A model generated the notes under the pieces. That model made no database searches. It saw only the letters and a list, made by a program, of their open reading frames with translations, and was not told where the DNA came from. Both the position numbers and the translations under genes were made by a program. From assembly GCA_903813345.2 (NCBI GenBank), contig CAIIXF020000004.1, forward strand, positions 21,116,477 through 21,176,476: a stretch of 60,000 nt of DNA, in the 5' to 3' direction. Of the stretch, positions 34,068 through 49,000 are shown piece after piece; the stretch's first letter is position 1, and the number at the start of each line of letters is the position of its first letter. The stretch comes from Owenia fusiformis (lineage: Eukaryota; Annelida; Polychaeta; Sabellida; Oweniidae).

Positions 34068-37000
34068 GTAGGTGTCTAGGTAGTGTTCGAATATAATTTG
34101 CATGAATATAATATATACATGACTGTTTCTACAAGAATTGATTTGAATTTGTTCCAAGAATCTGATATTTGTATTGTCTTTATCAAGCTTCTGTTCTCTT
34201 TCACATTTTATGTTACCACCACAAGTGGTGACATTTTGTTATAGTCTCCAACATTTTGTTGATGATGTTGTTTGGTGATTTGTGTTTGGGGTCTATAACC
34301 AATAACAAATGGCAGATTGGCAGGTGGTGATATTTTGCAAGTTATGCCAATGTGTTTTCTTACCATGTGCAATAGAGGCCAAGTGGGAGGTTTACATCCA
34401 GGAATAAGACTATTGTGTACTTAATTGTTCTTATTTTGAACTGATTGACTTTGTACTTAATAACCAATACTATTATCCTATTGCATATCAGATGTAAAGG
34501 ATAGCTGAGTCAGAACTACAATTTATAATAAAGAGTGCTCAAACATGGTTGAAAATTTTCTCCCTTGGGATCATTTTTTGTAGGCAATCTCCTCCAGGAG
34601 TCTATGGGATATTGATAAGGATACTCTATATATTGTTCTTTCCAAACAACAAATTCATTTGCAAAAGCCATGTTAATGCTAGGGTAATACTCCAATTCGC
34701 GATAAGAGTTCAGGTGGTAATTTATATAAATATCTCCCATGATGCATCACTTTGGAAGGGACAGATTTTCATTGGCCTGCCGAACGAGTCAATAGTCTGA
34801 ATGAAACGTCCGGAGATTGCAAAGTCAAAGGTCACGATCTGCTAATTTCATTGGTCGATGAGTATATCATAGTGTATGTATATAGCATGGTGGATGATGC
34901 ATACTTGTATTGCAATCCATAATGCACACTTTGCAATCCATAATTGCACTTGTATTGCAATCCATAATGCATACTTATATTGCAATCCATAATGCATACT
35001 TGTATTGCAATACAAGTGTGCACTATGGATTGTAATACAGGTGTGCTTTATGGATTACAATACAAGTATGCATTATGAATTGCAATATAAGTGTGCATTA
35101 TAGATTGCAATACAAGTGTGCATTATGGATGGCAATACAAGTGTACATTATGGATTGCAGTACAAGTGTGCATTATAGATTGCAATACAAGTGTGCATTA
35201 TAGATTGCAATACAACTGTGCATTATGGATTGCAATACTAATTTGCATTTAATTCTGATTCTTGTTGTGTATTTTGATATGCAAGTAGAGTCCATCATGC
35301 TCCATGCCTTCATAGGCTATATGATAATGGGAATACCTAGAAGTTGAATAGTCTTTTCCAATATTATCCATCCATCAAGTACATGCAGAATATAATTTAA
35401 TAATTATGCTATATAGGGGTTGTTTATTGATACAATGATTTAATTCCATGTAACTCCTGCATTAATTAATTGATAAATTGATGTTGAGAACAAAGGTCAG
35501 GTGATATGCTAGCATACTTAACTCACATTGTTCAGTTGCTATGACTATTATGTGACTCTCAGATAAGTATGTAACAACAGTAAAACCTGTCTCAGTGGAA
35601 CACCTTTGGTACCTCTAAAAGTGTTCTATTTGGGAGGTGTTTCATTTATAGATGTTCATTTAACATTAAGTCAGTTGGTCTTGGACTCTGAAGTGTTCTA
35701 ATAGCAGAGATGTTCCACTTCTAGAAGCGTTCCACTTTACAGGTTTCATTATATAATGCGCTTTCTGACATTTTTGCAACATTAATTTGTTATTAATTTG
35801 GCATTAATATTTTAGACATTTTTTCAATATTGGTGTCTATTTGACTTAGTAGACTTAAGCTTTTGATGGTTTTCTAGGCTTTTGAAAAAGATTTAATTTG
35901 GTGAAATTTCAAGGGATAAAAATTAAGTGACCATCCATGTGAGTGTAAAGTAATTTAAATTATTCAGAAATGCATCAAGGGGTGTTGTAGGTTATAGGTT
36001 GAAGGTATTTTCAACAACAGATGTAATTATGTTTTATTAATGACGTGCATTGATTGTTTATCCTATGTTAATTGTCATTAGTAACCTTACAATAAATACT
36101 AATCACATTCTTATGAATTGCGATAAAATGACCAAAAATGTCTCTAAGCTATTACAATTTCAGGCTCTTTGATTGATATTTTTGCTTCAGTACATAACTG
36201 CAGGATTCATGAACAAGAAAGGGTGATTTTTTGACTGAGGAATTTATTTTGAAGTTGTTTGGGTGTTTTCAAGAATTAATTAATGCAAGGGTGCATTTGG
36301 TGTAGAATGCCCATAGTAAACTATATCAAGGCACACTGTTGATGGGTTTAATAATTAAAAATTTCATTAGACAATGAATCATGGATAAAGTACATATATA
36401 CAATTAAAGATAGAAACAGTTTCTGCTTTAGAACATATTTCAGAAATTAGAATTCATCAGTGTTACCAGAGATATTTGATGAAGCTTCATTTAAATATTT
36501 GAGAATGGTACAGTATCTTCAATCTATTGATTTGATGAAACTTTTGACAACGCCTACCTTAACCTCTCAAAATAATTTTCACAAATATCATACATTCATG
36601 GTGAAGAGTTTAGGTAAGCAAGGCAGTATTTTAAAATGAAATGAAGGATTTATCAAACATTGATGAAGAAGTATAAAGCAGTGATGGAGCATCTAAAAAT
36701 AACATCATCAATGATTACATTTATGTTAAGAAGTTTCGAAGTACTGAATAGGTGTAAGTAAGTGAAGCATTTACAATTAACATTGATGAAAGTCTCGATG
36801 ATTGAAGCATCAGAACATACTTTCTTAAAACAAGTGAATGTGCTGACATTAATGATTTGGGATTCCTTTCTACACTTACCATTACCCCACATCAAGGACT
36901 ACATGTATGTTATAAGGATGGAAAAGTGCTGCTTTAGTTAGGCCATATGAAAACTTCAACACCTGTGGAAAATCCAAATCTATGAGAGCTGAAAACTTGG

Positions 37001-40000
37001 GATTTAAATCCAAACAATGTTTGAGACCAGGATCCAGGTGTAACACATGCACAGTCTGATAATCAAAACATAGACTTTTTCAGTAGTACATTATGAAGGA
37101 ATTGCAGTATAGCTTTGTACATCATAGAAAGGAAAAAATAAGTGAGAAATCAAGTAAGTTTTTAAAAGACACATATTGCATGAGAATGTAACTTTTTTGA
37201 AAAGTGTAATGATATATTTATTCTTCAAGTACATTCACACCCTTTGGGGCCAAGTACATGTACAAACAAAAATTATAACAATTATAAAGGAAAGAAAAAG
37301 AAGACATTTATATGCAAAAAAACTACATAATATATAGAAAAATGTCTATAATACAAGTTCATGAAAACTTATACTTTTTAAGATTGTATGTTCATGTACA
37401 CGTTATCTTTACTTTAAATTGTTATTTATATTTTTGAAAAAAGAGGTTCTGAATATGAGTCTTTAATATGTCGTACAGGTAGAATATAAAAAACTCCTTC
37501 AATCTACTTGAGTTCATTTTTATTGGTAATGTCTGCAATTGCATTCCATTCCTTTCAAAAGTAGCTACACATGTATGTATAAGTTTGATTGGCTTCTAGA
37601 CTGAAGAGCCATGTTTGATAGAGTCAGTCATGTTTGATTTGTTTATGTTAGGTTTTGAAAATAGCATGAGCACTTTAGATAAAAGCAATTTAAGGGTTAG
37701 AATGACTTTGTAATTAATTTTACTCTTAAAATGTGAACAAAATGTATGTATTTATATACTGGTACATGGTATTTTATGTTCCCCGTTAGATTCCACTTAA
37801 GATATATGTAGATACGGGGGAGATGGGGCTGGGCCACAATGTGAAAGATTGTAGTTTTATATAAGTATCAGGATGGTAAGGCCCTATCAGGATGAAATCG
37901 ACAGCCCTAGTAAATATGTTATATCAGATGTAATAATTGGATCTACTGTTACATCTCATTTATTATTTAGAAAGCTTATTGTTCCTAATTCACTGCGTTC
38001 ATGCAACATGTTAGATTAGATTCTATACTTACTAATATCTGGTCATATTTCCTCACGAAACATGCTGCCATTTTTGAACAAATATGAGACAAAATGATGG
38101 ATTATATATTTTCGTCAGTCATACTATGAACACTTAAAATATTAATAAAAGCAATGTTCCTTAAATAATTTTTATGTAATATGTTAGTATTTTACCCAAC
38201 CAAATATGTAATCTGTCTCGATAATTCTGAAAATTAAGATTTAGTTATCTAAGAAAAACTGACAATTGAACAATTCTGTCTGGGCTACTAGACTTTTTCA
38301 AAAAAGCTACCAGGTCACATCATATACCAGAATATGATATATGGTATTTTAGCAAGTTCATAGATTGTATTGTCTCTTGAATCCCCCCTCCCTCCTACTC
38401 ACTTCAACATGTATGGGTATGAAGTAGGTAGAAATGGATAGATGAGGTGTTCATTAGCCTAGACTTGGTGCAAGGCTTCCTTATTAGTCATTGTAATCTT
38501 GACTCCCCCCCCCTCCCTCCTACTCACTTCAACATGTATAGGTATGAAGTAGGAAGAAATAGATAGATAAGGTGTTCATTAGCCTAGACTTGGTGCAAGG
38601 CTTCATTAGTCGTTGCAAACATTATTTATTTGTTATTATGTTCATATTCAAGTCTCATCCAACATTTACCATAAATCACAGTATCAGTGCACATTGGCAT
38701 GTTTACAGTGTTTTTCCAATCATAGGCAATATAATTAAAACGTCTCCTTCAGGCAATTTAGAACAACAAATAACAAGTACAGTAAAACATGTCTAATCTG
38801 AACTCTGGACTGGCCATAAATGTTCAGATAGCAGGTGTTCACATTTCAAGGTTTCATATAACATGTAAGTCAATGGGAGATAAACATTTGGGACCAAGAA
38901 AAGTGTTCATATTAAGAGGGGTTTAGATTAGAGAGGTGTTCAGATATATACATGTTTCGCTGTACTTTGCTACATTTGCTTAACTTGTTTTGTCTGGTAT
39001 TTACTACTTAACATGTTATTTGGTTAATTTACATATTTGTAAAATATATAAGGGAGATTACATGGATGATAGGCTTCTCGTTTGGGAGATAATGGGATAT
39101 GCATATGGTGATATAAACTTTCCAATATAGGTAAGATATATATGGGGGAGGGGGTATTTTGCTTCGAGGATTCTCCTTCATGAGACCATTTGATTGTATT
39201 GGTCAGGCTGTAAGATTATTGTCACATCACCATCATAGAACAAACAAAATAAACATTTTACACCATCCTTGAAAATATCAAGTTTTTGAAAAATGATCTG
39301 TATTATAGAATTCAATATGTCATGAATTTTCATTATCGGTGTATATTGGAATCCCATTAAATTAATATTGTCCAATTTAATTTTATGAGTTTATAATTTT
39401 TTTTGTTTTCGTATTTATAACTCGTACATTGTTTTGCTGACCCCTATAACACAAGGGGCAATATTTAGCAAACCATTAACTATTTGCAATTTTATATAAA
39501 CATACATCTGAGTTTGAGCTATAAATGATAAAAACAAAATATCAAAAATATTAGCGATATGTTACGTTTTACAAATTGTGTATTCAAACCATGTCTTGAG
39601 CATTAAAAACAGGATATTGAATATCTTTACCAAATCATGAATATTTCATTTTTTATTCTAAATGTTATAAATTTACTCAAATATAAATTGTCTTAAGGCT
39701 TGCATTTATAATAAGAAATATTTCAAACAATGTAGCATTTAATGCATTGATCAGTTTACGAGGATCCTCCCCATTCCAAATGAAGAACTAATCTTTGTAA
39801 ATATGTCAATATTCGTAGATGATTTCATTTCAAATAGGTATGAGTTCATTTTTGAGTTTCTCAAACAATTTACTCACTCAGTTTTCTGTTTAGGGATTAT
39901 CTGTGTTTTTTAGAAAGTTATGTTTGTATTAGGTGTTAATTAAAAAGACATTTGTTTATTAATCAGAGAAAAAGGTTCTCCTTTACTAGAGCAAGGTTTC

Positions 40001-43000
40001 CTTAGAGATAGGTGTTCACTGGAGAACCTGAGTGTTCACTTTAGATTTAATCAGAGATTTTCCAGAAATGAATAAATGTTTACTAGAGATTGGTGTTTGT
40101 CAGTCTAATTTCCTCTAATCAAAACCCTAATGTTATTTTCCGCAATATTTTTGTGCTAGATTTACACAGAAAATTAGATTAGGGATGATAGAAATTGCAT
40201 CTGAAGATTCTGTATTCACTTATCACATGTAATTGTTGCCATGGTTACAAGAAAATTGGAGATTTCTCTCAGTAGTACTTATCTATGGATAATGTTTGAA
40301 AGGCACTTTAGAGTAATGATTATGTTATCTTACATATATTTTGATGTAATCAATATGATCACGTATGCCTCGCATCCTCACAATATAACAGATAAGGTCC
40401 AGAGGGCTGGGTGATTATACTACCTAAAATTATGTATCTTTGGATGCAATTTAGGACCTGTCGTTTCATATTACTCATTTCATGGATGTTTGAAGTAGAG
40501 GGACAAGGCCCTGTTTGGTAAATGGTAATGATGTCCTAACATATCGTGTATTTTTATGCAATTGATAAGACATGTATCAAGTATACCTCTTGTGATTATT
40601 TCAAGAGAGTACAGGTGAATTTTAACTTACATTTTTATGCAGTCAATGTTTATGATCTTAACTGGGATTTAAAGCTGATCATTTATAAAAACGTCACCCA
40701 GCCCAGTAGAAATATCAGAGAATAGGGATACGGAAACAGTGAAGTCAGAATGAATAAAATATATTTTATAAAAAATCACCAAATTTCTCAAATATCACCA
40801 TCTACATGTAGTTTGAGTCTTTCTTTGAATAATGTTCATGATTCATAACGTTTCGGTTGTTCTAGACTCAGTGGAAAGTGACGATGATCATTTGTTATCC
40901 AAAAAGTCAAGAGATTTGATTCAGTCTAAGAACTGCATTACTATATTGATTAGTTGCTTGAAACTAGTAAGATTGATACTGCTCCCAAATGAAAAGGAGG
41001 CTAATTGAACGAGCCTGTGTCTGTCAGCGGATAACAAGTTGAAACAACACTAGAAATTGCTGGATTTTTAGGTATTGACTTACAGTAAAAATCTCTGAAT
41101 ATAATTATTTGGTCAACTAATCTATTTTTTTTTATAAAAGTTTTAAGTAAATGTTTTGTTTGTTTGCAATGTTGTATGACCTTAATTAGCCACCTGGTGG
41201 GGAAACTGATAACTAACTACTGATACCTAGGTTCCTGAATTTAGCCTGTTTCACACCTTTCAACATTCTCCCCTAAAATATTCAAAAAATATTGACTAAA
41301 ACATTAGCTTTCCTGGGGGCCATTAACAGAAACTTCATAAAGTTAAGAATTCGTAAAGTCCATTGTTCTCTAACTGTGATGTCATTATATCCATGGTTAC
41401 AACAATTGATTTACGAATTCGTAACTTTAAGAAGTTTCTGTTAACTCTTTGAGTGCCGTGGGGTTTTGGAATTGTTATGACGTCAAAATGCCACGGAAAT
41501 GACTATAATTATGATATTGATGAAAAAAATCGATTTTTATGTTTTTTCGACTCCATGATATTTCTTCCACTGGTATCTATCTTGATGATATTGCAAGTGT
41601 TAAAATGCTTTATTTTCACTTTTAGTTACTATGGTAACATGTTGAACGTCACTTATTCAATACATATTTCAGTTCTTAGAGGGGTTTTATAGCTAAAATT
41701 AACATTGGAAATATCGCACGGTTGAAAGAAAAAAACTTTGAAAACTAAACGTAATTACTTTTAGTAATGCGCCCGTTCTTGCGCAACACATTTGGCGTAG
41801 CTTATTAAATATTTTAAAACAATAATTCAAATTAAAATATGATACAAATATTTATCCTCTTTCTTTTACTATTCCTTCTTTCAAATTAAAGAAATTCAGC
41901 ATATACGAACAATATACATGCTATGTACAAAAATAATGAAGAAATATACAATATCAGGATAATTCATATTCATACAAATTCAGGCTAACTTTAATTGGCA
42001 GAACATGTGTGATGTGTATAATGAACCATGGTTTAATTGTGAAAGCCTACTTGTACTTGTTAGTATAGATCGTAAACGTGAAGCTAGTAACATGCGAAAC
42101 AAGTGACCAACAAAATAGTATGTACAATGTATAAGCCACATCTTATCCATTACGTTATATTATAACAGTAATTCAAATTCAGGGCACCAAGGGGGTACAG
42201 ACAGGTAGAAAAACAGAAAGTATCTAAATTGTATATTTTTCTTACTCTAATTATGATTTTGACTAAATGTTATATACTATTGTAATTTAAATTCAGTCAA
42301 AGCGGCAGTAGAAATGCCCTTCTGGGCGATTACGCCGTGAATAAAAATGTAAATGTATTTATGATTTTAAGAAATAAAGAATATTTATTATCAAAAAAAA
42401 TTATAATGAATGAATCATGTCAATATGCTAGTCTGTTAGTATTTTCAGCACACGTGGTGTCTGCAACAATCCAAGTGAAGACCCGGCTTGGCACACTTGG
42501 CGCATGCATTACAGAATTTAGTCCTCCTGCCTGCATCTCTATCACTACAAATACAAACGCAGCAGTCCTTTTCCCACCTTCCAGGAACTTTCAGAACCCT
42601 CAAGATCGGCTGGTCAATGATGAATATCTATTAGGGAGGCGATGAAGGCCATGTGAAAGTCTAACCTTGAAAGCAGAGCTGCATTGTTTTCATTATAAAT
42701 TATATTAGCATTGAGCAACCATCTCTGTATGATGTTAAAATGCACTTTTTTCATGCTGGATATCTAGGGAGGCGATGACGGCCTGGTGAAAGTCTAACCT
42801 TACAAGCGGGGGTGGTTTTTTCCTTATACATTTAAAAATAATCAATACTGCTCTAATCCATTTTTATTTTCTATTGAAAGTATACTGTTTGAAATCTTAA
42901 ACGTACTCAGACAACCAATTTTATATTTTTATATTCCAAATTAGCCTATAGCATTAAATGATTTAAATGACTGATATCTCAACCAATTATACTTTTGATA

Positions 43001-46000
43001 TATGATTTAAATGCCTGATTTGTTAATTGCGAAAATAGACCGAACATGGTCTGATTCCATCCATCACTTGGTATAAATAAAAAAGTCATTTTTATATCGT
43101 CCAGGCTTCAACGTAATGTAATGCGCTAAACGCCGATCTCAAACGTACTCAGACAACCAATTTTACTTTGGATAAACAATATTTAAAATAAGCCCATAGC
43201 ATAAAATGATTGAAATGACTGATTGTTTTAATTATGACAATAGGCCGAACATAGTCTGATTCCATCGTTTATCAACAACATGTATTAATTATTAGTCAGT
43301 TAGTATGGCCAAAAGCATTGTCAACTATATTTCGAGATAATGTTTGCGATATGAAATCTGTGAAAGATTCAGTTTTCCATCGGAGATAATACGGAAAATA
43401 GTAGAATATTTGTCATTATCCACAAAAAACAAAACTTTAATCGTATAGTCCTAAAAAATGGTTTCTGCATGGAGGTACATACAGGCATGCGGTTGATTAT
43501 GCAAGTATTATAGAACCAAATAATGAAATAAAGTCTTCTTGTCTTTGCGTGCAACTGCAACAGACTGAGAGGTTTCAAGAATTTCTCGATAATATGAGTT
43601 TATTTCTTCATGTATTTGAATGAAGTTTGTTTGATGTACAAATCTTTCCCCACCCAATGTTGAAGTACATTTGTTCATTTTCAGATGGAAAAAAGAATAT
43701 CCCCGCTATTCTATCATACGAATTAAGGTGTAATAATTAGAAATGACCAAATATGTCAGCATTTTTCAATCTACGTGGATTCCGTGAAAGAACACGTAAG
43801 GTACGGTTTCAAAGTATGCTGAAACGGATATCTGCTTATGCATTGATACATGCGCGGCCTTGACAGAACAAACCTACTAACCCACATACGTGGGCTACTA
43901 ACCTAGATACGTCTAGCTAATTTGCATAAAGTTGAAGCAGTCTGAATCCACGTTTTTGCTCTAAACTGGCTGTATAAAAATGGAATTTATTAGTCTTTAA
44001 CTCTGCTGTTGATTGATAGACTTAATAAATAAGACCATGGTTTTGCTCGGAACAATAGCTTTCCGATGGTTCCACTTTTGTAATGACCAAATTACGAGAA
44101 AATGGGAGAAATAGAGAGTAAAGGTGATTTCTCGAATGCCAAGTTTCACTGAAGAAATGCTGCGTTCTGATTGGCCGACTTTCTTGCAGTCCCAATCCAC
44201 TTTAGCTCCCCAAACTCACATTTTACAGAAATGACATTTATAGTTCTTTTTCTCCGCCATTTCTCGATCGATTTCTAAAAGCATAATGTCATAGTGAAGC
44301 TTACATTTTCAGTTTCCCGATGGTATCACTTTTGAAGCCATCCACGTGCGATAAGTAGGTGAAATTTGAACGTGAAAAAGTTTCTCGATAATCGAAGATT
44401 CACTTTAAAAATACTGAGGAATCTGGCATTCTGATTGGTCAGTTTCCCTGCATTCTCAAGCCACTTTTCCGACTCCAAACTGAGTTGTTAAAAATGGCAC
44501 TGATGCACTTATTACATACATCTCTCGATTTTGTTTCACATAATGACTAAAATCTGAAACTGATATACTTGAAACGTCAGTGTAAAGGATGAATCAAATC
44601 CAAAATTATTCAAGAAGACGAGGTTATATATAAAAACGATAAAATAAAACTAAAAACCCGTCTGGTTTTAATTAATTCTCGCCTCTGAATGTCTGAAGAG
44701 AACCTAAACCCCAAAGTATTTTGCTCAAAATAAGTGAAATTAAAAATATTATTATTAACTTAATTAAAACCCACGGGAGTAATTGTATAGTTTCTAAATA
44801 GCTGAATAACGCTGACATAATAAATGTCACTTTTGTTTGTCTTTGACTTTACTTGGGCAAGACTTCCATTCACTTCAATGCTAGAAACGTGCAATAGTCA
44901 ATTAATTTCATGATTTATCAAAAAGTGTTGGTTGAATCTGTCTGAAACTCGAATGACATACTATTGGATGGCCCTGTCAAAATTGTCAATACAAGATGGT
45001 TGTCATACAAATTAGCCAAGGTTTGAATGAATTTTAGCACTGCACCAATGGAGCTTTGGCCCAAGTTTTTTCAAATGTCATAGAAAATGATTTAAATGAC
45101 ATAACTGTATAAACTAAAGCTATTATTGGAGAAAACGTGTCACTAAATTCAAATATGCTATCAAAATTAGAGATAAAAAGTGCAAATCTCTTAAAATCGC
45201 GACATGAAAAAACGAGAGTTAGCAAGATTTCAAAGCTATCTAGAAACTCTAGATCTTCTATTGCACGCAGTAGAATTTAAATGCACGCAAGTAAATTGTT
45301 ATTTTATATATGTTCTTCTGATGCCATCTCTATATTTAACATTGCCGAAATTATGTACAAGGGAGGTACTGTATATTGTTGCAATTCACAATTTCAGGTA
45401 TAATGGGCGGTAATCGGCCCTTGTGCCCTGGAGTATAAATAAACGATATCTAGGACAAAGTATTTCATATTATTAAATGTAAACCCCTTATTCATGTAAA
45501 ATACTTTAACATTGTACTTACTGCAATATGATACTGCAATATGATACTGCAATTGAGCCCATCGTCTCCACTGGTAGGGTAAAACAGGTTAATTGTATTA
45601 AATAAACACAAAACTAAATAGTGGATTCTTTATATTTATAATCATTCAAACACTGTTTATTACTCGTGCATTTAATCATCTTAGCGTTTGCATATTCTTT
45701 GACAATATTGTCTGTAAATCCAGATCCCCTAAACGTATACGTATTGCTTGCTATACTCATGAAGGAACAAATAATTTACCCAACGAAATATACATATTGT
45801 ATCGCCTTTTATAATGTTCATGGACGACGTTAAAATCAAATAAACTAAGGAAATGGTACGTTAACTCATTTAATGTTTGATTTGTTTAATACATGTAATA
45901 AGGCATAATGTAGGCCTACTTAGCTACCGCAGCGTCCATCGTACAAACACGAAAACGGACGCTCTTTATCAATGATCAGTTCGCATTTCTACATCCAAAA

Positions 46001-49000
46001 GTATTTTATTTTTATTTTCAGTTTATGCATAATGTGTAATGTCATTTCTATATATTCACATGGATTATATTTATAAATACATGTTTTACATTCTTACAGT
46101 TAATTTCATGTTTCAAAAACGTTAATAGCGCAACAATTTCAAGACAACAGTAAGCGTTCTAAAATGCTGAAAATCATATGCGTTCAAAGTATAATAAGAA
46201 ATACACTCATTTACAAATAAGTGACTTTGGTATATTTGCGACGAATTACTTACAAATCAACGTTTATAGGGACAACATTTTGGGCCAATATTAACGAAAT
46301 CCTTGAATGCCAAGCTTGTTAATAAGCATTAATTTTTCGATATTGTAAGATGCCCAGCGTTCGTAAAATATAACTACATTGTATACTGTATATGAGGAAT
46401 AGATCAGGTCGAATTATTTTTAATGAACAAAACAAACATTACGTTTCATTCATATCCATGCATATTTTATTTCCAATACACGAATTTCAAGTATTTACTT
46501 CATTTGCACACTAAATTACGTTAACAGATACAATCTAACAAACATCAGCGTTGCAAAAATACGAAAATTACGTGCGTTCATAGCATAAAATAAGTTACCT
46601 CAGTTAGTTTGCAACACAATTTGTTTAATTACTTGACCAATAACGTATTATTCACCATTTATGGGGACATTATTGAATCTACTATATTCGGGCCGATATT
46701 CCATTAAACCTTGCCAACTTGGTTAAAACGCATTTACTATACGATGTTGTAAGATACCCAGCGTCTGTTAAATTAACTTAAATCAAACTGAGTCCGGGTC
46801 GATTTATTAAGACCGATCTAAACAAACATAAATAAATAAGAATAGGTTATTCATTCTCAGTTAATGACATATTTCCCTGTGTATATAATCGCGTTATTTT
46901 GGGCCGATTTTGGGCCGATCTTGGCACTTTAGCGACATACTTTTTCCCATCGGCCGAATCGGCCCAATGGCACTCAAAGGGTTAATGACCCCCTGATAAA
47001 TTGATAAATGTAAGAATCGTGAGAATCGGGTTGATGAAATGAATATTTTTGTGATGCTCATCATTTATCATCTTCATTACAGTAGTCATGTTTTCATTGA
47101 AATGGATACTTGACATTATGATATTATTCATGACACGATAACTATGTCTCTAAAATTAAAGTTACATGTACTTGATATGAGAATGACACAATATACATTT
47201 CTTTGAAATGGGTACTTGACACAATAATATTATTCATGACACAATAAACATGTCTCTAAACTTAAAGTTAATCCCTGTCAGACAAAGTTATTTGTTTGAA
47301 TTTCAAGGAAAAACATAGTTTATCATTCAACCTTAGTTTAAAAAGTATATGGGGATAAGATAAGCTATTAGAATATAAATTATATTTTAAATTTTCATCT
47401 GAGGAACTTTTAATAAAAAGAGCATTACTTTTTTTTGTCTACCTACACATAAAAAGATGTTATCTACCAAGTATACAATAGCAGAGGTTAAAAAATCGTG
47501 AGAGTTTTTCGAATGTCATTATTTAAAAATAACACAGAGGTATGTGGGAGTTAAGACATTTTAACCCCTTTACAAATATCCTGTCATAAAAGATCAGTTA
47601 ATAAAAAATTCCTTTTAAATTTATAAGATGCAGCGTTTAACATTGACTCAAATTCGCGATGTCTATATACATATATGACACACCCAAGATTTGTTTAGTA
47701 CTTTGATTTTATGTTATGAGAAAAATGTGAACATTGGCTATTTATTTCAAAGGGACCAAATACCAAATGGCAATTTGTTCAACTCAATCAAAAGTAAATG
47801 TTTTCTTCAAAACTTAAATGGTTTACTTAATTTTATTTGCCAAATAAATGTGTTAGTCTTAATTTTAGTGAGGATTCAAAAAATAAACACAATTAAAGAA
47901 GATAGATGTTATTTTTATTATCAAAATGTCATTAGACATTATTATTATGTATTTTCAGAATGCCTTGAGATTGTTGCTAAAATGGGGGAGTCGAGTGACG
48001 GGGCTCAGATTACAGTCGTTGATGTTGCAGACATCTTACAAGATGGCTACGTTCTTATTACAGGTAAAGTACATTTGCTTGATATAATATACAGTAAAAC
48101 CTGTGAAGTAGAACAACTTTGGTACCTCCAAAAGGTGTTCCACTTTGGAGGTATTCCACTTAGAGATTCATATAACATTATGTGAGTTGGTCTTGGCGGA
48201 CTCTGAAAAGTATTCTGCTATCAAAGGTGTCTCACTTCTAGGGGTATTCTACTTCACAGGTTTCACTGTATGTATCGTGTTATTACCCTTAGGATTAATT
48301 ATAGACTAGTAATAATCGCTACCCTCTGTATAAGGCAATATTAATACAGTTTCGTTGTTGATGAAATCTCAATAGCTCCTAAAGGAGCTTTCATGAAACT
48401 TGAGAAATTAATTTTTGCCAATTTCAGTAAAATCTATGTACAGTGAACACCTCTCGGAGCCACAAAAGTCTTCATTGTAGGTCTGTATTCACTACAGGGT
48501 CGATTTTATACAGAAGCCGGTGGAGTATGTGCTGAGATGTTGCTATAGGTGTTCATTTTGTAAAATTAGTTCAAAATGGCATTTCATATTAAATGGCAGT
48601 CTCTTGTTCATAGACTTCAGATGAAGTTGTCTTTAAAATGGGATGGCAAGCCTTTGAAGAGTTTTCTTATTTCACAGGTGGGAAGACCAGGGGTGGCCAT
48701 ACCATACTGAGTTTCCCTGACAACCCCTCTAAGCCTGAACTCAGTGAAGAACAGTACAAGAGATCTATTACATACCTAACTACAGTCCCTGCGTAAGTAC
48801 CCTTGTATTACAACATGTAATCCCCAGTCTCCCATTGGAACCCCTTAGAACATAATGTGTAACCCCCAGAGTGAAACCCTATAGAGCTTGAAAAATATGT
48901 TTTTACATAAGTTGAGTATTACAAATTAAAAGCTTTTTAACATAACTGTAATACGCATACTCTATTTATGAAGATATTTAAACTCATTAAAGTTAAAGTA

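Larger units (their letters stand above)
41445..46981 (-). mobile_element. piggyBac-type transposon, 5.5 kb, degenerate
   Basis: It is flanked by TTAA on both sides (41441-41444 and 46982-46985), the fixed target of piggyBac elements. The ends are inverted repeats, CTCTTTGAGTGCCG on the left and GGCACTCAAAGGG on the right. A cysteine-rich minus-strand frame at 42445-42627 resembles the C-terminal zinc domain of piggyBac transposases. No intact transposase frame remains, and most of the interior is AT-rich and unrecognised. Interior repeats include a block at about 42605-42665 repeated near 42760-42820, and one at about 42898-43060 repeated near 43139-43260. Confidence 0.8.
41315..46996. mobile_element. 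Older palindromic miniature element, split by the piggyBac-type insertion
   Basis: The left repeat GGGGGCCATTAACAGAAACT (about 41315) continues to AGAATTCGTAAAG. It is matched in inverted orientation by TTTACGAATTCGTAACTTTA and AGAAGTTTCTG (41411-41440). The rest of the right repeat, TTAATGACCCCC, is found only after the inserted element (46982-46993). Removing 41445-46985 (the insert plus one TTAA) restores a complete inverted repeat, so this element was interrupted inside its right terminal repeat. Confidence 0.8.

Noticed and set aside
42337-42645. A 102-codon plus-strand frame as a gene
   Set aside because: It is antisense to the cysteine-rich transposase remnant and lies in the transposon.
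47691-47958. Upstream part of the 164-codon frame as coding
   Set aside because: It precedes a strong acceptor, is AT-rich and has no similarity to the RhoGEF family. Only the part from 47959 is exon.
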